Below, one piece after another: positions 1-7,619 of a DNA stretch of 27,512 nucleotides. The stretch's first letter is position 1; every line of letters starts with the position of its first letter. The notes under the pieces were generated by a model that was not told the origin of the DNA, made no database searches, and worked only from the letters and a program-made list of their open reading frames with translations. Source of the stretch: Stenotrophomonas maltophilia (lineage in GTDB: Bacteria > Pseudomonadota > Gammaproteobacteria > Xanthomonadales > Xanthomonadaceae); contig DGIP01000043.1 in NCBI GenBank assembly GCA_002386405.1, forward strand, positions 1 to 27,512, written 5' to 3'. A program made the position numbers and the translations under genes.

Positions 1-305
1 ACCTGCTGCCCGCCCTGCGCGCCTTGGGTTTCCGCATTGAAGTCGAGCCCGAAGGTGCGTTCTATCTCTACTGCGACGTCAGCGACTTCACCGATGACGC
101 GCAGGCGTTCTGCGCGCACTTCCTGGAAACCGAGCACGTGGCGTTCACCCCGGGCCTGGATTTCGGTCATTACCGCGCCAACCAGCACGTGCGGCTGGCG
201 TACACGCAGGAAATTCCGCGACTGGAAGAAGCGGTGGCGCGGATCGCACGCGGCCTGGACACGTGGAAGCGCACCGACCAGCGGTCGGCGCCTACCGCCC
301 GGTAA
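1..305 (+). CDS. PLP-dependent aminotransferase (class I/II), C-terminal fragment
   Basis: Only the last ~100 codons are present; the frame is read from base 3 and the true start lies outside the window. The sequence fits the small C-terminal domain of fold-type I aminotransferases: GAFYLYCDVSDF, then VAFTPGLDFG, then HVRLAYTQE, where the Arg is the residue that usually binds the substrate carboxylate, and a closing helix LEEAVARIARGL. Such enzymes move an amino group between an amino acid and a 2-oxoacid in the cytoplasm; the substrate cannot be told from this fragment. The last ten residues (TDQRSAPTAR) are encoded by a REP-like hairpin at 271-295, so the tail is probably an insertion-derived extension. 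The family is fairly certain, the exact enzyme is not. Confidence 0.8.
   Translation, partial: LLPALRALGFRIEVEPEGAFYLYCDVSDFTDDAQAFCAHFLETEHVAFTPGLDFGHYRANQHVRLAYTQEIPRLEEAVARIARGLDTWKRTDQRSAPTAR
271..295 (+). repeat. SMAG-like REP hairpin inside the end of a coding sequence
   Basis: The arms GCACCGACC and GGTCGGCGC (one mismatch) surround a 3-base AGC loop and are followed by CTACC, the complement of the GTAG mark of this repeat class. It lies in frame at the 3' end of the aminotransferase gene and encodes part of its C-terminal tail. Confidence 0.7.
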
Positions 306-333
306 AAAAACGCCGCGCATCAAGCGCGGCGTT
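304..333 (-). terminator. Rho-independent terminator of the prolyl oligopeptidase gene
   Basis: A perfect 10-bp stem (309-318 with 324-333) has a 5-base loop. On the minus strand the stem is followed by a run of T (A304-A310 on the plus strand), as expected for intrinsic termination of the minus-strand gene that ends at 375. In the plus direction the T tract is poor, so it would stop the aminotransferase transcript less well. Confidence 0.8.
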
Positions 334-374
334 CAAAAGGGGTGGAGCCAACCAGACGCCCCACCACCCGGAGG

Positions 375-2468
375 CTATTTCAGGCGTTCCCACAGGAAGC
401 TGTAGGCCAGCGCCGACATGTGCGCTGCCTGCGCATTGTTCGCCGCGCCGCCGTGGCCACCTTCGATGTTCTCGTAGTAGGTCACATCCTTGCCCGCCTC
501 GATCATCTTCGCCGCCATCTTGCGGGCATGGCCCGGGTGGACGCGGTCGTCACGGGTCGAGGTGGTGAACAGCACCGGAGGATACGTCTTCTTCGGGTCG
601 AACAGGTGGTACGGCGAGAAGGTCTGAATGTACGCCCAGTCGGCGGTGTCGGGGTTGCCGTATTCGGCCATCCACGAGGCACCGGCCAGCAGGTGGCTGT
701 AGCGCTTCATGTCCAGCAGCGGCACCTGCACTACCACGGCCCCGAACAGCTCCGGGTACTGGGTGAGCATGTTGCCGGTGAGCAGGCCACCGTTGCTGCC
801 GCCCTGCACCCCAAGGTGCTTCGGCGAGGTGATCTTGCGGCTCACCAGGTCACGGGCGACCGCGGCCATGTCCTCATAGGCCTTGTGCCGGTTCTGCTTC
901 AGCGCGGCCTGGTGCCAGCGCGGGCCGTACTCGCCACCGCCGCGGATGTTGGCCACCACGTACACGCCGCCCTTTTCCAGCCAGGCACGGCCCATGCCGC
1001 CGGAGTACGACGGGGTCAGCGAAATCTCGAAGCCGCCGTAGCCGTACAGCAGGGTCGGGTTGGACCCGTCCAGCTTCATGTCCTTGGCATGCACCACGAA
1101 GTACGGCACGCGGGTGCCGTCCTTGCTGGTGGCGAAGTGCTGCTCGATCACCTTGCCTTCGGCATCGAAGAACGCCGGCATGGTCTTGAGCACTTCCGGC
1201 TGCTTGCCGATCTCGGCCAGGGCCAGGGTGGTCGGGGTCAGGTAATCGGTGACGGTCATCCACACCGCATCGCTTTCATCGGCATCCACCGCGCCAACCG
1301 CCACGGTACCGAACGAGGGCGCGCCGGTGAACTCGCTCTTCTTCCAGCCGTCGGCCGACGGGGTCAGCACCTGCAGGCGGCTCTTGACGTCATCAAGCAC
1401 GTTGAGCACCAGATGGTTCTTCGTCCAGCTCGAGCCGGCCAGCGAGGTGGTCTCGGTGGGGGCGAACAGCACCTCGAAGTCGCGCTTGCCGGCGATGAAG
1501 TCGTCCAGCGTGGTGATCAGCAGCGAACCGGCGGCATAGGTCTTGCCACCCACCGTCCACGGGTCGCGCAGTTCCAGGGTCAGCCACTGCTTGCGCAGGC
1601 CCTTCTCGGCCGAGTTCGGCGCATCGATCTTGGTCAGCGTGCCGTCGTCGGCGCGCAGGTAGATCTCGTTGTTGTAGAAGGCCAGCGTGCGGCTGACCAA
1701 ATTGCGCTCATAGCCGGGCGTATCGTCGTGCATCGCCGCGATGTACATGTCATCGGGCTTGCCTTCGTAGACCACGCTGGCCGCCGACAGCGGCGTGCCG
1801 CGCTTCCACAGCTTGGCCACCCGCGGGTAGCCGGAGGTGGTCATGCTGTCCTTGCCGAAATCGGTGTAGACGAACACGGTGTCGCGGTCGATCCAGCCCA
1901 ACCCGCCCTTGGATTCGGGACGGAAGAAGCCGTCCTTGATCCAGCTCTTGTTGGACAGGTCGAATTCGCGGGTGACGTCGGCATCGGCACCACCGCGCGA
2001 CAGCGCGATCAGGCAGCGGGTGTATTCCGGGCGCAGGCATTCGGCACCGTGCCATACCCAGTTCTCGCCTTCGGCCTTGTTCAGCGCGTCCAGGTCGAGC
2101 ACGGTCTCCCACTTCGGGGCCGGCTTGCGGTACTCATCCAGCGTGGTGCGCCGCCACAGGCCGCGCTCATGCTGCTTGTCCTTCCAGAAGTTGTAGTAGT
2201 ACTCGCCGATCTTCTGCACGCCGGGAATCTTGGCGTCCGAATCGAGCACCTCGCGGATGCTGGCTTCCATCTGCTTGAAGGCCGGGGTCTGGGCCAGGCG
2301 GCCTTCGGACTTGGCGTTCTGCTGCTTGACCCAGTCCAGCGATTTATCGCCGGTGACATCTTCCAGCCAGGCGTAGGGATCGGCAGGGGTATCAGCGGCC
2401 ATCGCGGTTCCAGCGGCACCAGCAGAGAACAGGCCTGCCATCAGGCAGGCAGAGGCGAGTCGTGACAT
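375..2468 (-). CDS. Prolyl oligopeptidase family serine peptidase (S9A), exported
   Basis: The 697-residue product should cleave short proline-containing peptides on the carboxyl side of proline. The N-terminus is a Sec signal peptide (MSRLASACLM..., hydrophobic stretch ending in AMA at about residue 24), so it acts in the periplasm or outside. Residues ~30-430 match the beta-propeller gate domain, starting with the typical DPYAWLEDV. The alpha/beta-hydrolase domain follows, with the catalytic triad visible: Ser558 in GGSNGG, Asp641 in TRDDRVHPG and His672 in EGGHGG. The length is normal for exported bacterial S9A enzymes. The ATG at 2468 is preceded by GGAG. A small membrane-protein gene ends 34 bases upstream on the same strand and may be cotranscribed. 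A strong terminator follows the gene. Confidence 0.95.
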   Translation of the reverse strand: MSRLASACLMAGLFSAGAAGTAMAADTPADPYAWLEDVTGDKSLDWVKQQNAKSEGRLAQTPAFKQMEASIREVLDSDAKIPGVQKIGEYYYNFWKDKQHERGLWRRTTLDEYRKPAPKWETVLDLDALNKAEGENWVWHGAECLRPEYTRCLIALSRGGADADVTREFDLSNKSWIKDGFFRPESKGGLGWIDRDTVFVYTDFGKDSMTTSGYPRVAKLWKRGTPLSAASVVYEGKPDDMYIAAMHDDTPGYERNLVSRTLAFYNNEIYLRADDGTLTKIDAPNSAEKGLRKQWLTLELRDPWTVGGKTYAAGSLLITTLDDFIAGKRDFEVLFAPTETTSLAGSSWTKNHLVLNVLDDVKSRLQVLTPSADGWKKSEFTGAPSFGTVAVGAVDADESDAVWMTVTDYLTPTTLALAEIGKQPEVLKTMPAFFDAEGKVIEQHFATSKDGTRVPYFVVHAKDMKLDGSNPTLLYGYGGFEISLTPSYSGGMGRAWLEKGGVYVVANIRGGGEYGPRWHQAALKQNRHKAYEDMAAVARDLVSRKITSPKHLGVQGGSNGGLLTGNMLTQYPELFGAVVVQVPLLDMKRYSHLLAGASWMAEYGNPDTADWAYIQTFSPYHLFDPKKTYPPVLFTTSTRDDRVHPGHARKMAAKMIEAGKDVTYYENIEGGHGGAANNAQAAHMSALAYSFLWERLK

Positions 2469-2502
2469 TGCGGCTCCAGGCGGTCATATCCCCCGGACGC
2501 TA

Positions 2503-2859
2503 TCACACGGCCTGCCCCGCTCCCCCCTGTCGAAGGTCAGGGCGCTCGGTCCGGCGCGGCCGCAGCCGGGTGCGACGTTTGGCCTGGGGCCCGCGTCGGC
2601 GCTGGGCCTGGCGCAATAGACCCAGCGGCAGCTGGAACCTGTACAGGCTCCACCAGGCCAGGCACGGCATGCCCACCAGCCACAGCGGCAGCCAGCCCAG
2701 CCACTGGCTGTCGCCGCGCGCGGCCGGCCACACCAGGACCAAGGCGAGGCCGGCCAACGCGACCTGCCGGACCCAGCGCAGCACCTGCGGGTGAGGCGCT
2801 TGGTCCAGGCGTGCGGTGGACCGTGAAGGGGTGGAATGACGCGAAGACGACAAGGGCAT
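2503..2859 (-). CDS. Small predicted membrane protein, function unknown
   Basis: A 118-residue protein that I do not recognise as a named family. Two hydrophobic segments are visible at roughly residues 32-47 (VALAGLALVLVW) and 52-72 (WLGWLPLWLVGMPCLAWW), joined by a short polar loop. The N-terminus is Ser/Arg-rich and the C-terminus very Arg-rich (RRRGPQAKRRTRLRPRR), consistent with both ends in the cytoplasm. The ATG at 2859 has a GGAG about 7 bases upstream, which supports this start over the longer reading of another frame. It lies 34 bases ahead of the prolyl oligopeptidase gene on the same strand and is divergent from the lipocalin gene. It could be an integral-membrane accessory protein; no function is claimed. 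Confidence 0.65.
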   Translation of the reverse strand: MPLSSSRHSTPSRSTARLDQAPHPQVLRWVRQVALAGLALVLVWPAARGDSQWLGWLPLWLVGMPCLAWWSLYRFQLPLGLLRQAQRRRGPQAKRRTRLRPRRTERPDLRQGGAGQAV

Positions 2860-2998
2860 GACACGACTCCGTGCGAAAGTGATGCACTACCTTGCCGGGC
2901 GCCCATCTCACAGGCTGCGACCTTCCGCGCTTCCGCCATTGACGTTCTTCGTCGTCCCACCCACCATGCCCCTGCACGCCACTGGAGCCTTCCGCCGC

Positions 2999-3601
2999 AT
3001 GTCTTCGAACCGTCCGCTTTGCGTTGCCCTGCTGCTGTCGTCGCTGTCGCTGTTGGCCGCCTGCTCCTTTGGCGACAGCAAGCCGACCCCGCCGCCGGTG
3101 GCCAGTACCGCGACCAGCGCGCCGATCGACCTGCAGAAGTTCATGGGCACCTGGTATGTGATCGGCCGTGTACCGAACCCGGTCGAGCGCGGCCACGTGG
3201 CCAGCGTCAACCAGTACACGCTGCGCGGCGACCAGAAGGTCTCCATCACCTATCGTTTCCGCGACGGCTTCTCCGAGCCGCAGCAGGAACTGACCGTACG
3301 CGCCTCGGTGGACGAGGAGAGCGGCAACCACAACTGGCGCACCTGGTTCTACAAGGTGGTGCCGACCCATACCCGCGTACTGGAAGTGGCGCCGGACTAT
3401 TCCTGGGCGATGCTGGGTTACCCGGGCCGCGAGATGGCGTGGATCTTCGCGCGCAAGCCGGACATGGACAAAGAGCTGTACAAGGAACTGGCCACGCGCC
3501 TGCGCGACCAGTACGGGGTCAACACCGACAAGCTCAAGCGCGTGCCGCAGCACCCCGAGCAGGTTGACCGCCTGGGCTACGAGGTTCCGAACGTAAGGTA
3601 A
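2999..3601 (+). CDS. Lipocalin family lipoprotein (Blc-like)
   Basis: The 200-residue product starts with a lipoprotein signal (MSSNRPLCVALLLSSLSLLA) and a lipobox LAAC whose Cys would be lipidated. The mature part carries the lipocalin entry motif GTWYVIGR just after residue 45, a central beta-barrel region and the C-terminal MAWIFARKPDMDKELYKEL, which parallels the closing strand and helix of bacterial Blc. Blc-type proteins bind lipids such as lysophospholipids at the outer membrane; the ligand here is unknown. The open frame extends upstream, but residues before this ATG would bury the signal peptide, and a GGAG lies 11 bases before 2999. The gene diverges from the small membrane protein gene and converges on metI. 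Confidence 0.88.
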   Translation: MSSNRPLCVALLLSSLSLLAACSFGDSKPTPPPVASTATSAPIDLQKFMGTWYVIGRVPNPVERGHVASVNQYTLRGDQKVSITYRFRDGFSEPQQELTVRASVDEESGNHNWRTWFYKVVPTHTRVLEVAPDYSWAMLGYPGREMAWIFARKPDMDKELYKELATRLRDQYGVNTDKLKRVPQHPEQVDRLGYEVPNVR

Positions 3602-3631
3602 CGACGCCGGCCAGCGGTCCGGGGGCGTCGT
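3601..3631. terminator. Hairpin between convergent lipocalin and metI genes
   Basis: A perfect 8-bp inverted repeat (ACGACGCC 3601-3608, GGCGTCGT 3624-3631) overlaps the last base of the lipocalin stop codon. A short T-containing tail (TCTATTCG) follows. It could end transcription from one or both sides, but the T tract is weak. Confidence 0.45.
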
Positions 3632-3640
3632 CTATTCGCC

Positions 3641-4330
3641 TTACTTGCGCGAATACCGCCCCACCAGCCAATCGCCCAGCATCTGCAGCAGCTGGACCAG
3701 CACCAGCAGCAGCACCACGGTGACCAGGGCCACGTCGGTGTGCGAGCGCTGGTAGCCATCGCGGAACGCCAGGTCGCCCAGGCCACCCGAGCCGATCGCA
3801 CCGCCCATGGCAGTGAAGCCGATCAGCGCGATCACGGTGACGGTGGCACCGGCGATCAGGCCCGGCCGTGCTTCAGGCAGCAGCACCCGGCTGACCAGCT
3901 GCCAGGTGGTGGCGCCCATCGCCTGGCTGGCTTCGATCACGCCGCGGTCCACTTCGCGCAGCGCGGTTTCCACCAGGCGCGCGTAGAACGGCGCCGCGCC
4001 GATCACCAGCGGCACGATCGCACCGCGCACGCCGAGCGAGGTGCCCATCATCCACAGCGTGATCGGAATCAGCACGATCATCAGGATGATGAAGGGCACC
4101 GAGCGCAGCAGGTTGACCAGCAGCGCCAGCCCGCCGTACAGCACCGGCTTGCGGTGCAGCTGCGGCGAACCGGTCAGGAACAGCAGCACGCCCAGCGGCA
4201 GGCCGATGGCCAGGGTAAGCGGCAGCGAGCCGGCCAGCATCAGCAGGGTGTCGATGGTTGCCTGGCCGATATCGGCCCATTTGGCCGCGTCGAGATGGCG
4301 GAAGAAGCCGCCCGCAGTCGCGATGATCAT
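3641..4330 (-). CDS. metI: Methionine ABC transporter permease MetI
   Basis: A 229-residue inner-membrane permease of the MetNIQ (D-/L-methionine uptake) type. It has about five hydrophobic helices, beginning near residues 24-52 ([20 protein letters not shown]). The cytoplasmic coupling loop EASQAMGA (133-140) that contacts the ATPase is followed by the typical [13 protein letters not shown]. Length and order match the family. Its ATG overlaps the metN stop by four bases (ATGA, 4327-4330), so the two are translationally coupled. No periplasmic methionine-binding protein gene (metQ) follows: the next gene is the convergent lipocalin gene, so the binding protein must be encoded elsewhere. Confidence 0.95.
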   Translation of the reverse strand: MIIATAGGFFRHLDAAKWADIGQATIDTLLMLAGSLPLTLAIGLPLGVLLFLTGSPQLHRKPVLYGGLALLVNLLRSVPFIILMIVLIPITLWMMGTSLGVRGAIVPLVIGAAPFYARLVETALREVDRGVIEASQAMGATTWQLVSRVLLPEARPGLIAGATVTVIALIGFTAMGGAIGSGGLGDLAFRDGYQRSHTDVALVTVVLLLVLVQLLQMLGDWLVGRYSRK

Positions 4331-5334
4331 CGGCGCAGCTCCTCCAGGTGGACGCCGGCGGCAACGAAGCCGGCCTGCGCGGCCTGCACGTCGCCGCCCA
4401 CCAGCGACACCGTCAGCTGGCCATATGGGGTGTCTTTGATGCGGTCGATGCGACCGGACAAGATGTTGTAGTCCACCCCCGTCTCGCGGGCGATGCGGCC
4501 CAGCACCGGCTCATAGGTATCGGTGCCGAGGAAGGTCAGGCGCACGATGCGCCCGGCCACGGCGTCGAAATCCTTGTGCAGCTCGCCTTCGTCGACCTGC
4601 TCGGATTCGTTGACGAAGCGGCGCGTGGTCGGGTGCTGCGGGTGCAGGAACACCTCGGTGACCGGTCCTGTTTCCACCAGGTGGCCGGCGTCGAGCACGG
4701 CCACGCGGTCGCAGACGCGGCGGATCACATCCATCTCGTGGGTGATCAGCACGATGGTCAGGCCCAGCTCGCGGTTGATCCGGCCCAGCAGCTTGAGCAC
4801 CGAGGCGGTGGTCTGCGGGTCGAGCGCACTGGTGGCCTCGTCGCACAGCAGGATCTGTGGCCGCGTCGCCAGCGCGCGCGCGATGCCGACGCGCTGCTTC
4901 TGGCCGCCGGACAGCTGCGCCGGGTACTTGTTGGCGTGCGCTTCCAGGCCCACGGTATGCAGCAGTTCGCTCACCCGGGCGTCGATGTCCGCACGCGGAG
5001 TGCCGGCCAACTCCAGCGGGAACGCCACGTTGGCCGCCACGGTGCGCGACGACAGCAGGTTGAAGTGCTGGAAGATCATGCCGATCTTCCGCCGCAGCGC
5101 GCGCAGGCCATCGCTGTCCAGCGCGGTGACGTCCTCGCCGTTGATCAGCAGGCGCCCACCGGTGGGTTCCTCGAGCCGGTTGATCAGCCGGATCAGGGTC
5201 GATTTGCCCGCGCCGGAATGGCCGATGATGCCGAACACTTCGCCGGCCTCGATGGTCAGGTCCAGCGGCTGCAGCGCGGCGATCGCGCGGCCGCCGACGG
5301 CATAGGATTTGTGCAGGCGCTGGAACTCGATCAC
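4327..5334 (-). CDS. metN: Methionine ABC transporter ATP-binding protein MetN
   Basis: Cytoplasmic ATPase that powers methionine import through MetI. From the chosen GTG at 5334 the product has 335 residues, the usual MetN length. It shows Walker A GHSGAGKS (38-45), Q-loop (IFQ near 87-89), signature LSGGQ (141-145), Walker B ILLCDE (161-166) and the H-loop THEMD. The last ~80 residues correspond to the NIL domain, which binds methionine and inhibits transport. The frame stays open up to an ATG at 5421, but the extra residues are not MetN-like and that ATG sits at the predicted transcription start, so I prefer GTG. There is no strong Shine-Dalgarno before the GTG, so the start is less certain than the gene. 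It leads the operon metN-metI. Confidence 0.93.
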   Translation of the reverse strand: MIEFQRLHKSYAVGGRAIAALQPLDLTIEAGEVFGIIGHSGAGKSTLIRLINRLEEPTGGRLLINGEDVTALDSDGLRALRRKIGMIFQHFNLLSSRTVAANVAFPLELAGTPRADIDARVSELLHTVGLEAHANKYPAQLSGGQKQRVGIARALATRPQILLCDEATSALDPQTTASVLKLLGRINRELGLTIVLITHEMDVIRRVCDRVAVLDAGHLVETGPVTEVFLHPQHPTTRRFVNESEQVDEGELHKDFDAVAGRIVRLTFLGTDTYEPVLGRIARETGVDYNILSGRIDRIKDTPYGQLTVSLVGGDVQAAQAGFVAAGVHLEELRR

Positions 5335-5413
5335 TTCGCGGTCAACCGGGGCATCGACGGGAGGGGGCGTGCAGCCTACCAGCGCGGGACGGCCCTGGCC
5401 CGCGCGGCAGATT

Positions 5414-5437
5414 GGAATCATATTCCGTTTGATTATA
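5414..5437 (-). promoter_or_regulatory. metN promoter -10 box and overlapping palindrome
   Basis: Reading the minus strand, a perfect TATAAT (5437-5432) lies about 100 bases upstream of the metN GTG. No good TTGACA is seen at the right spacing. Immediately downstream is a perfect 13-base palindrome, GGAAT-cat-ATTCC (5414-5426), which would sit at the transcription start point. This is a classic place for a repressor operator. The regulator is unknown. Confidence 0.5.
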
Positions 5438-5466
5438 AGGAAGCGTCATCGCCCGCCCGGCGGGCC

Positions 5467-6363
5467 TCAGGGGTGGTCCAGCGGCTGCGGCGCACGGACC
5501 TGGCGAACCCGCTCGCGGTGCAGCAGGTACAGGCCCGAGGCCACGATGATGGCCGCCCCCAGCCAGGTGAACCGGTCCGGCAGCACGCCCCAGAACGCCA
5601 GGTCCCAGCCGATCACCCAGACCAGCCCGGTGTATTCCAGCGGGGCGATCAACGAGGCCTCACCGAGCTGGAACGCCCGGGTCAGCGCTACCTGGCCCCC
5701 GGCCCCGGCCAGGCCCATCCCGGCGATCAGCGCGGCGTGGCCCAGCTGCAGGGGCTGCCAGTCCGGGATGGCCAGCAGGCCCGCGCCCAGCGCCAGGATC
5801 ACCAGGAACCACACCACCATGGACTGCGGGGTATCGGTGCGGGTCAGCATGCTGACCGTGATGGCCGCCACCGCGTAGGCCGTGGCCGCCAGCAGCACCA
5901 TCAGCCCAGGCACGGAGATGAAGCCGTCCACGCCGGGGCGCAGCACCACCAGCACCCCGACCAGGCCGATGCCGATGGCGATCCAGCGGCGCGGCCCCAC
6001 ATGTTCACCCAGCAGCGGCACCGACAGCGCCGCGATCAACAGCGGGGCGACAAAGTAGATGGTGTAGGCGGTGGACAGCGGCAGGCTGCGCAGCGCGAAC
6101 ACGAAACAGCCGATCATCGCCATGCCCAGCAGGCCGCGCAGCAGGTGCAGGCCCCAGCGCACCGGGATGAGCGAGCGCGGTCCGGCGGTGGCCAGCACCC
6201 AGACCAGCACGAACGGCAGCGAGGCCGCGCCGCGCAGGAAGGTGACCTGCAGGGTCGGGTAGCTGGAGGAGAGCTGCTTCATGCCCGCATCCATCAGCGA
6301 GAAGCAGGCCACGGCCATCAGCATCCAGGCCACGGCACGGGAGGGGGAGCGTTGGGTGTTCAT
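5467..6363 (-). CDS. EamA/DMT family transporter
   Basis: A 298-residue inner-membrane protein of the drug/metabolite transporter superfamily, with two EamA repeats and about ten hydrophobic helices. The first repeat begins at residue ~10 (AVAWMLMAVACFSLMDAGMK) and the second near residue 150 (LMVLLAATAYAVAAITVSML). Family members export or import small metabolites, including amino acids and S-adenosylmethionine; the substrate cannot be assigned. It lies upstream of metN on the same strand with a 132-base gap that contains a separate promoter, so joint function with methionine uptake is only a possibility. It diverges from yajQ. The ATG at 6363 starts directly before the first membrane helix, as is usual. 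Confidence 0.9.
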   Translation of the reverse strand: MNTQRSPSRAVAWMLMAVACFSLMDAGMKQLSSSYPTLQVTFLRGAASLPFVLVWVLATAGPRSLIPVRWGLHLLRGLLGMAMIGCFVFALRSLPLSTAYTIYFVAPLLIAALSVPLLGEHVGPRRWIAIGIGLVGVLVVLRPGVDGFISVPGLMVLLAATAYAVAAITVSMLTRTDTPQSMVVWFLVILALGAGLLAIPDWQPLQLGHAALIAGMGLAGAGGQVALTRAFQLGEASLIAPLEYTGLVWVIGWDLAFWGVLPDRFTWLGAAIIVASGLYLLHRERVRQVRAPQPLDHP

Positions 6364-6408
6364 GGCCCATTATCGCCGCCCCTGCCGGGACGTCCATGCG
6401 CGGTTGGT

Positions 6409-6414
6409 TAGAAT
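6409..6414 (+). promoter_or_regulatory. Possible -10 box for yajQ
   Basis: TAGAAT (five of six bases of TATAAT) lies 26 bases before the yajQ ATG, leaving a leader of about 20 bases that contains the ribosome site CAGGAG. No clear -35 element is visible. Confidence 0.4.
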
Positions 6415-6440
6415 GGGGCTTCACCTGCAGGAGAATCCCC

Positions 6441-6923
6441 ATGCCCTCGTTTGACGTCGTTTCCGAAGTCGACATCCACGAACTGACCAACGCGGTCGAC
6501 CAGGCCAACCGCGAGCTGTCCACCCGCTTCGACTTCAAGGGCGTGGATGCCAAATTCGTGCTGGAAGACAGCGTGATCAGCCAGTCCGCCCCGAGCGACT
6601 TCCAGCTGCAGCAGATGACCGACATCCTGCGCCAGCGCCTGACCGCGCGGAAGATCGACGCCGCCTGCCTGGAATTTGGCGACATCGAAACCAACCTCGC
6701 CGGCGCCCGCCAGAAGATCACCGTGAAACAGGGCATCGAGCAGAAGGTGGCCAAGAAGATCGCGGCAGCAATCAAGGAAGCCAAGCTCAAGGTCGAAAGC
6801 CAGATCAACGGCGACAAGCTGCGCGTGACCGGCAAGAAGCGCGACGACCTGCAGGACGTGATGGCCCTGCTGAAAAAGGGAACGTTCGAGGTCCCGCTCC
6901 AGTTCGACAATTTCCGCGACTGA
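6441..6923 (+). CDS. yajQ: YajQ family cyclic-di-GMP-binding protein
   Basis: A 160-residue cytoplasmic protein that matches YajQ along its whole length. It starts with MPSFDVVSEVDIHELTNAVD, has a central VKQGIEQKVAKKI, and ends with RDDLQDVMALLKK and PLQFDNFRD. The fold is two ferredoxin-like domains. In Xanthomonas campestris and S. maltophilia, YajQ homologues are known to bind cyclic-di-GMP and act with a LysR-type regulator to control virulence and biofilm genes; I infer the same role here. The ATG at 6441 is chosen because CAGGAG lies 7 bases upstream and it gives the family length; the frame is open further upstream. It stands alone, divergent from the EamA transporter gene. Confidence 0.95.
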   Translation: MPSFDVVSEVDIHELTNAVDQANRELSTRFDFKGVDAKFVLEDSVISQSAPSDFQLQQMTDILRQRLTARKIDAACLEFGDIETNLAGARQKITVKQGIEQKVAKKIAAAIKEAKLKVESQINGDKLRVTGKKRDDLQDVMALLKKGTFEVPLQFDNFRD

Positions 6924-6976
6924 TCCAGCGCGCCGGGTGCCGGGCCCTGCCCGGCCCTGGCCTGATCACGCCCGCC

Positions 6977-7007
6977 CTGGGCAGCCGCCGTACAATGCGC
7001 TGCCCAG
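6977..7007 (+). promoter_or_regulatory. Inverted repeat around a -10-like box before the DUF1415 gene
   Basis: Nine-base perfect arms CTGGGCAGC (6977-6985) and GCTGCCCAG (6999-7007) surround a TACAAT (6991-6996) that could be the -10 box for the gene starting at 7026. A smaller GC-rich hairpin (6939-6955), possibly marking the end of the yajQ transcript, lies just upstream. No T run follows either. Confidence 0.4.
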
Positions 7008-7025
7008 CCCGCGATACCGCCCGCC

Positions 7026-7619
7026 ATGAATGACCTGCCCCTGCCCGCCGACACCGCGCCTGACGGCAGCGATCCCATCGCCGAAACCCGGCGCTGGCTG
7101 GAGCAGATCGTGATCGGCCTGAACCTGTGCCCGTTCGCCAAGGCGGTGTACGTGAAGGACCAGGTGCGCTTCGTGCTGAGCGACGCGACCACCGTCGAAG
7201 CGCTGGTGGAAGAACTCGCCGAAGAGCTGGTGCTGCTGCGCGACACCCCGGCCGAGCAGATCGACACCACGTTGATCGTGCACCCGGACGTGCTGACCGA
7301 TTTCCTGGACTACAACGACTTCCTCGACAACGCCGATGCCGCGATCGAGGCGCTGGACCTGCAGGGCATCCTGCAGGTGGCCAGCTTCCACCCGCAGTAC
7401 CAGTTCGCCGGGGTCGCGCCGGATGACGTGAGCAACTACACCAACCGCGCGCCCTACCCGACCCTGCACCTGCTGCGCGAAGACAGCGTGGAACGCGCCG
7501 TGGCCGCGTTCCCGGATCCGGACGTGATCGTCGAACGCAACATTGAAACCCTCGACAAGCTGGGCATTGAAGGCTGGACCCGCCTGCTCGGCCGCAAGGA
7601 CACCCCCCGGTGCCACTGA
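7026..7619 (+). CDS. DUF1415 domain-containing protein
   Basis: A 197-residue protein that I recognise as the DUF1415 family, whose biochemical role is not established. Typical parts are ETRRWLEQIVIGLNLCPFAK (about 20-39, conserved Cys35), the acidic DFLDYNDFLDNADAAIE and the SFHPQYQFAG and SNYTNRAPYPTLHLLRE stretches. No signal peptide or membrane segment is visible, so it is probably cytoplasmic. The last ten bases overlap the start of the downstream dehydrogenase gene, which points to one operon. The ATG at 7026 is the first in frame after the putative promoter; no strong ribosome site is seen before it. Confidence 0.88.
   Translation: MNDLPLPADTAPDGSDPIAETRRWLEQIVIGLNLCPFAKAVYVKDQVRFVLSDATTVEALVEELAEELVLLRDTPAEQIDTTLIVHPDVLTDFLDYNDFLDNADAAIEALDLQGILQVASFHPQYQFAGVAPDDVSNYTNRAPYPTLHLLREDSVERAVAAFPDPDVIVERNIETLDKLGIEGWTRLLGRKDTPRCH

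Noticed and set aside
342..2465. A 707-codon open frame on the plus strand opposite the prolyl oligopeptidase gene
   Set aside because: The reverse strand has a complete signal peptide and catalytic triad; this frame is a high-GC shadow rich in His, Arg and Gly with no recognisable domain.
2858..2998. N-terminal extension of the lipocalin from 2858
   Set aside because: It would place 47 residues before a clear lipoprotein signal peptide and overlap the start of the divergent small membrane protein gene.
5335..5421. Longer MetN from ATG 5421 and a possible SAM riboswitch in the leader
   Set aside because: The added residues are not MetN-like, the ATG sits at the predicted transcription start, and the ~90-base leader shows no SAM riboswitch core that I can recognise.
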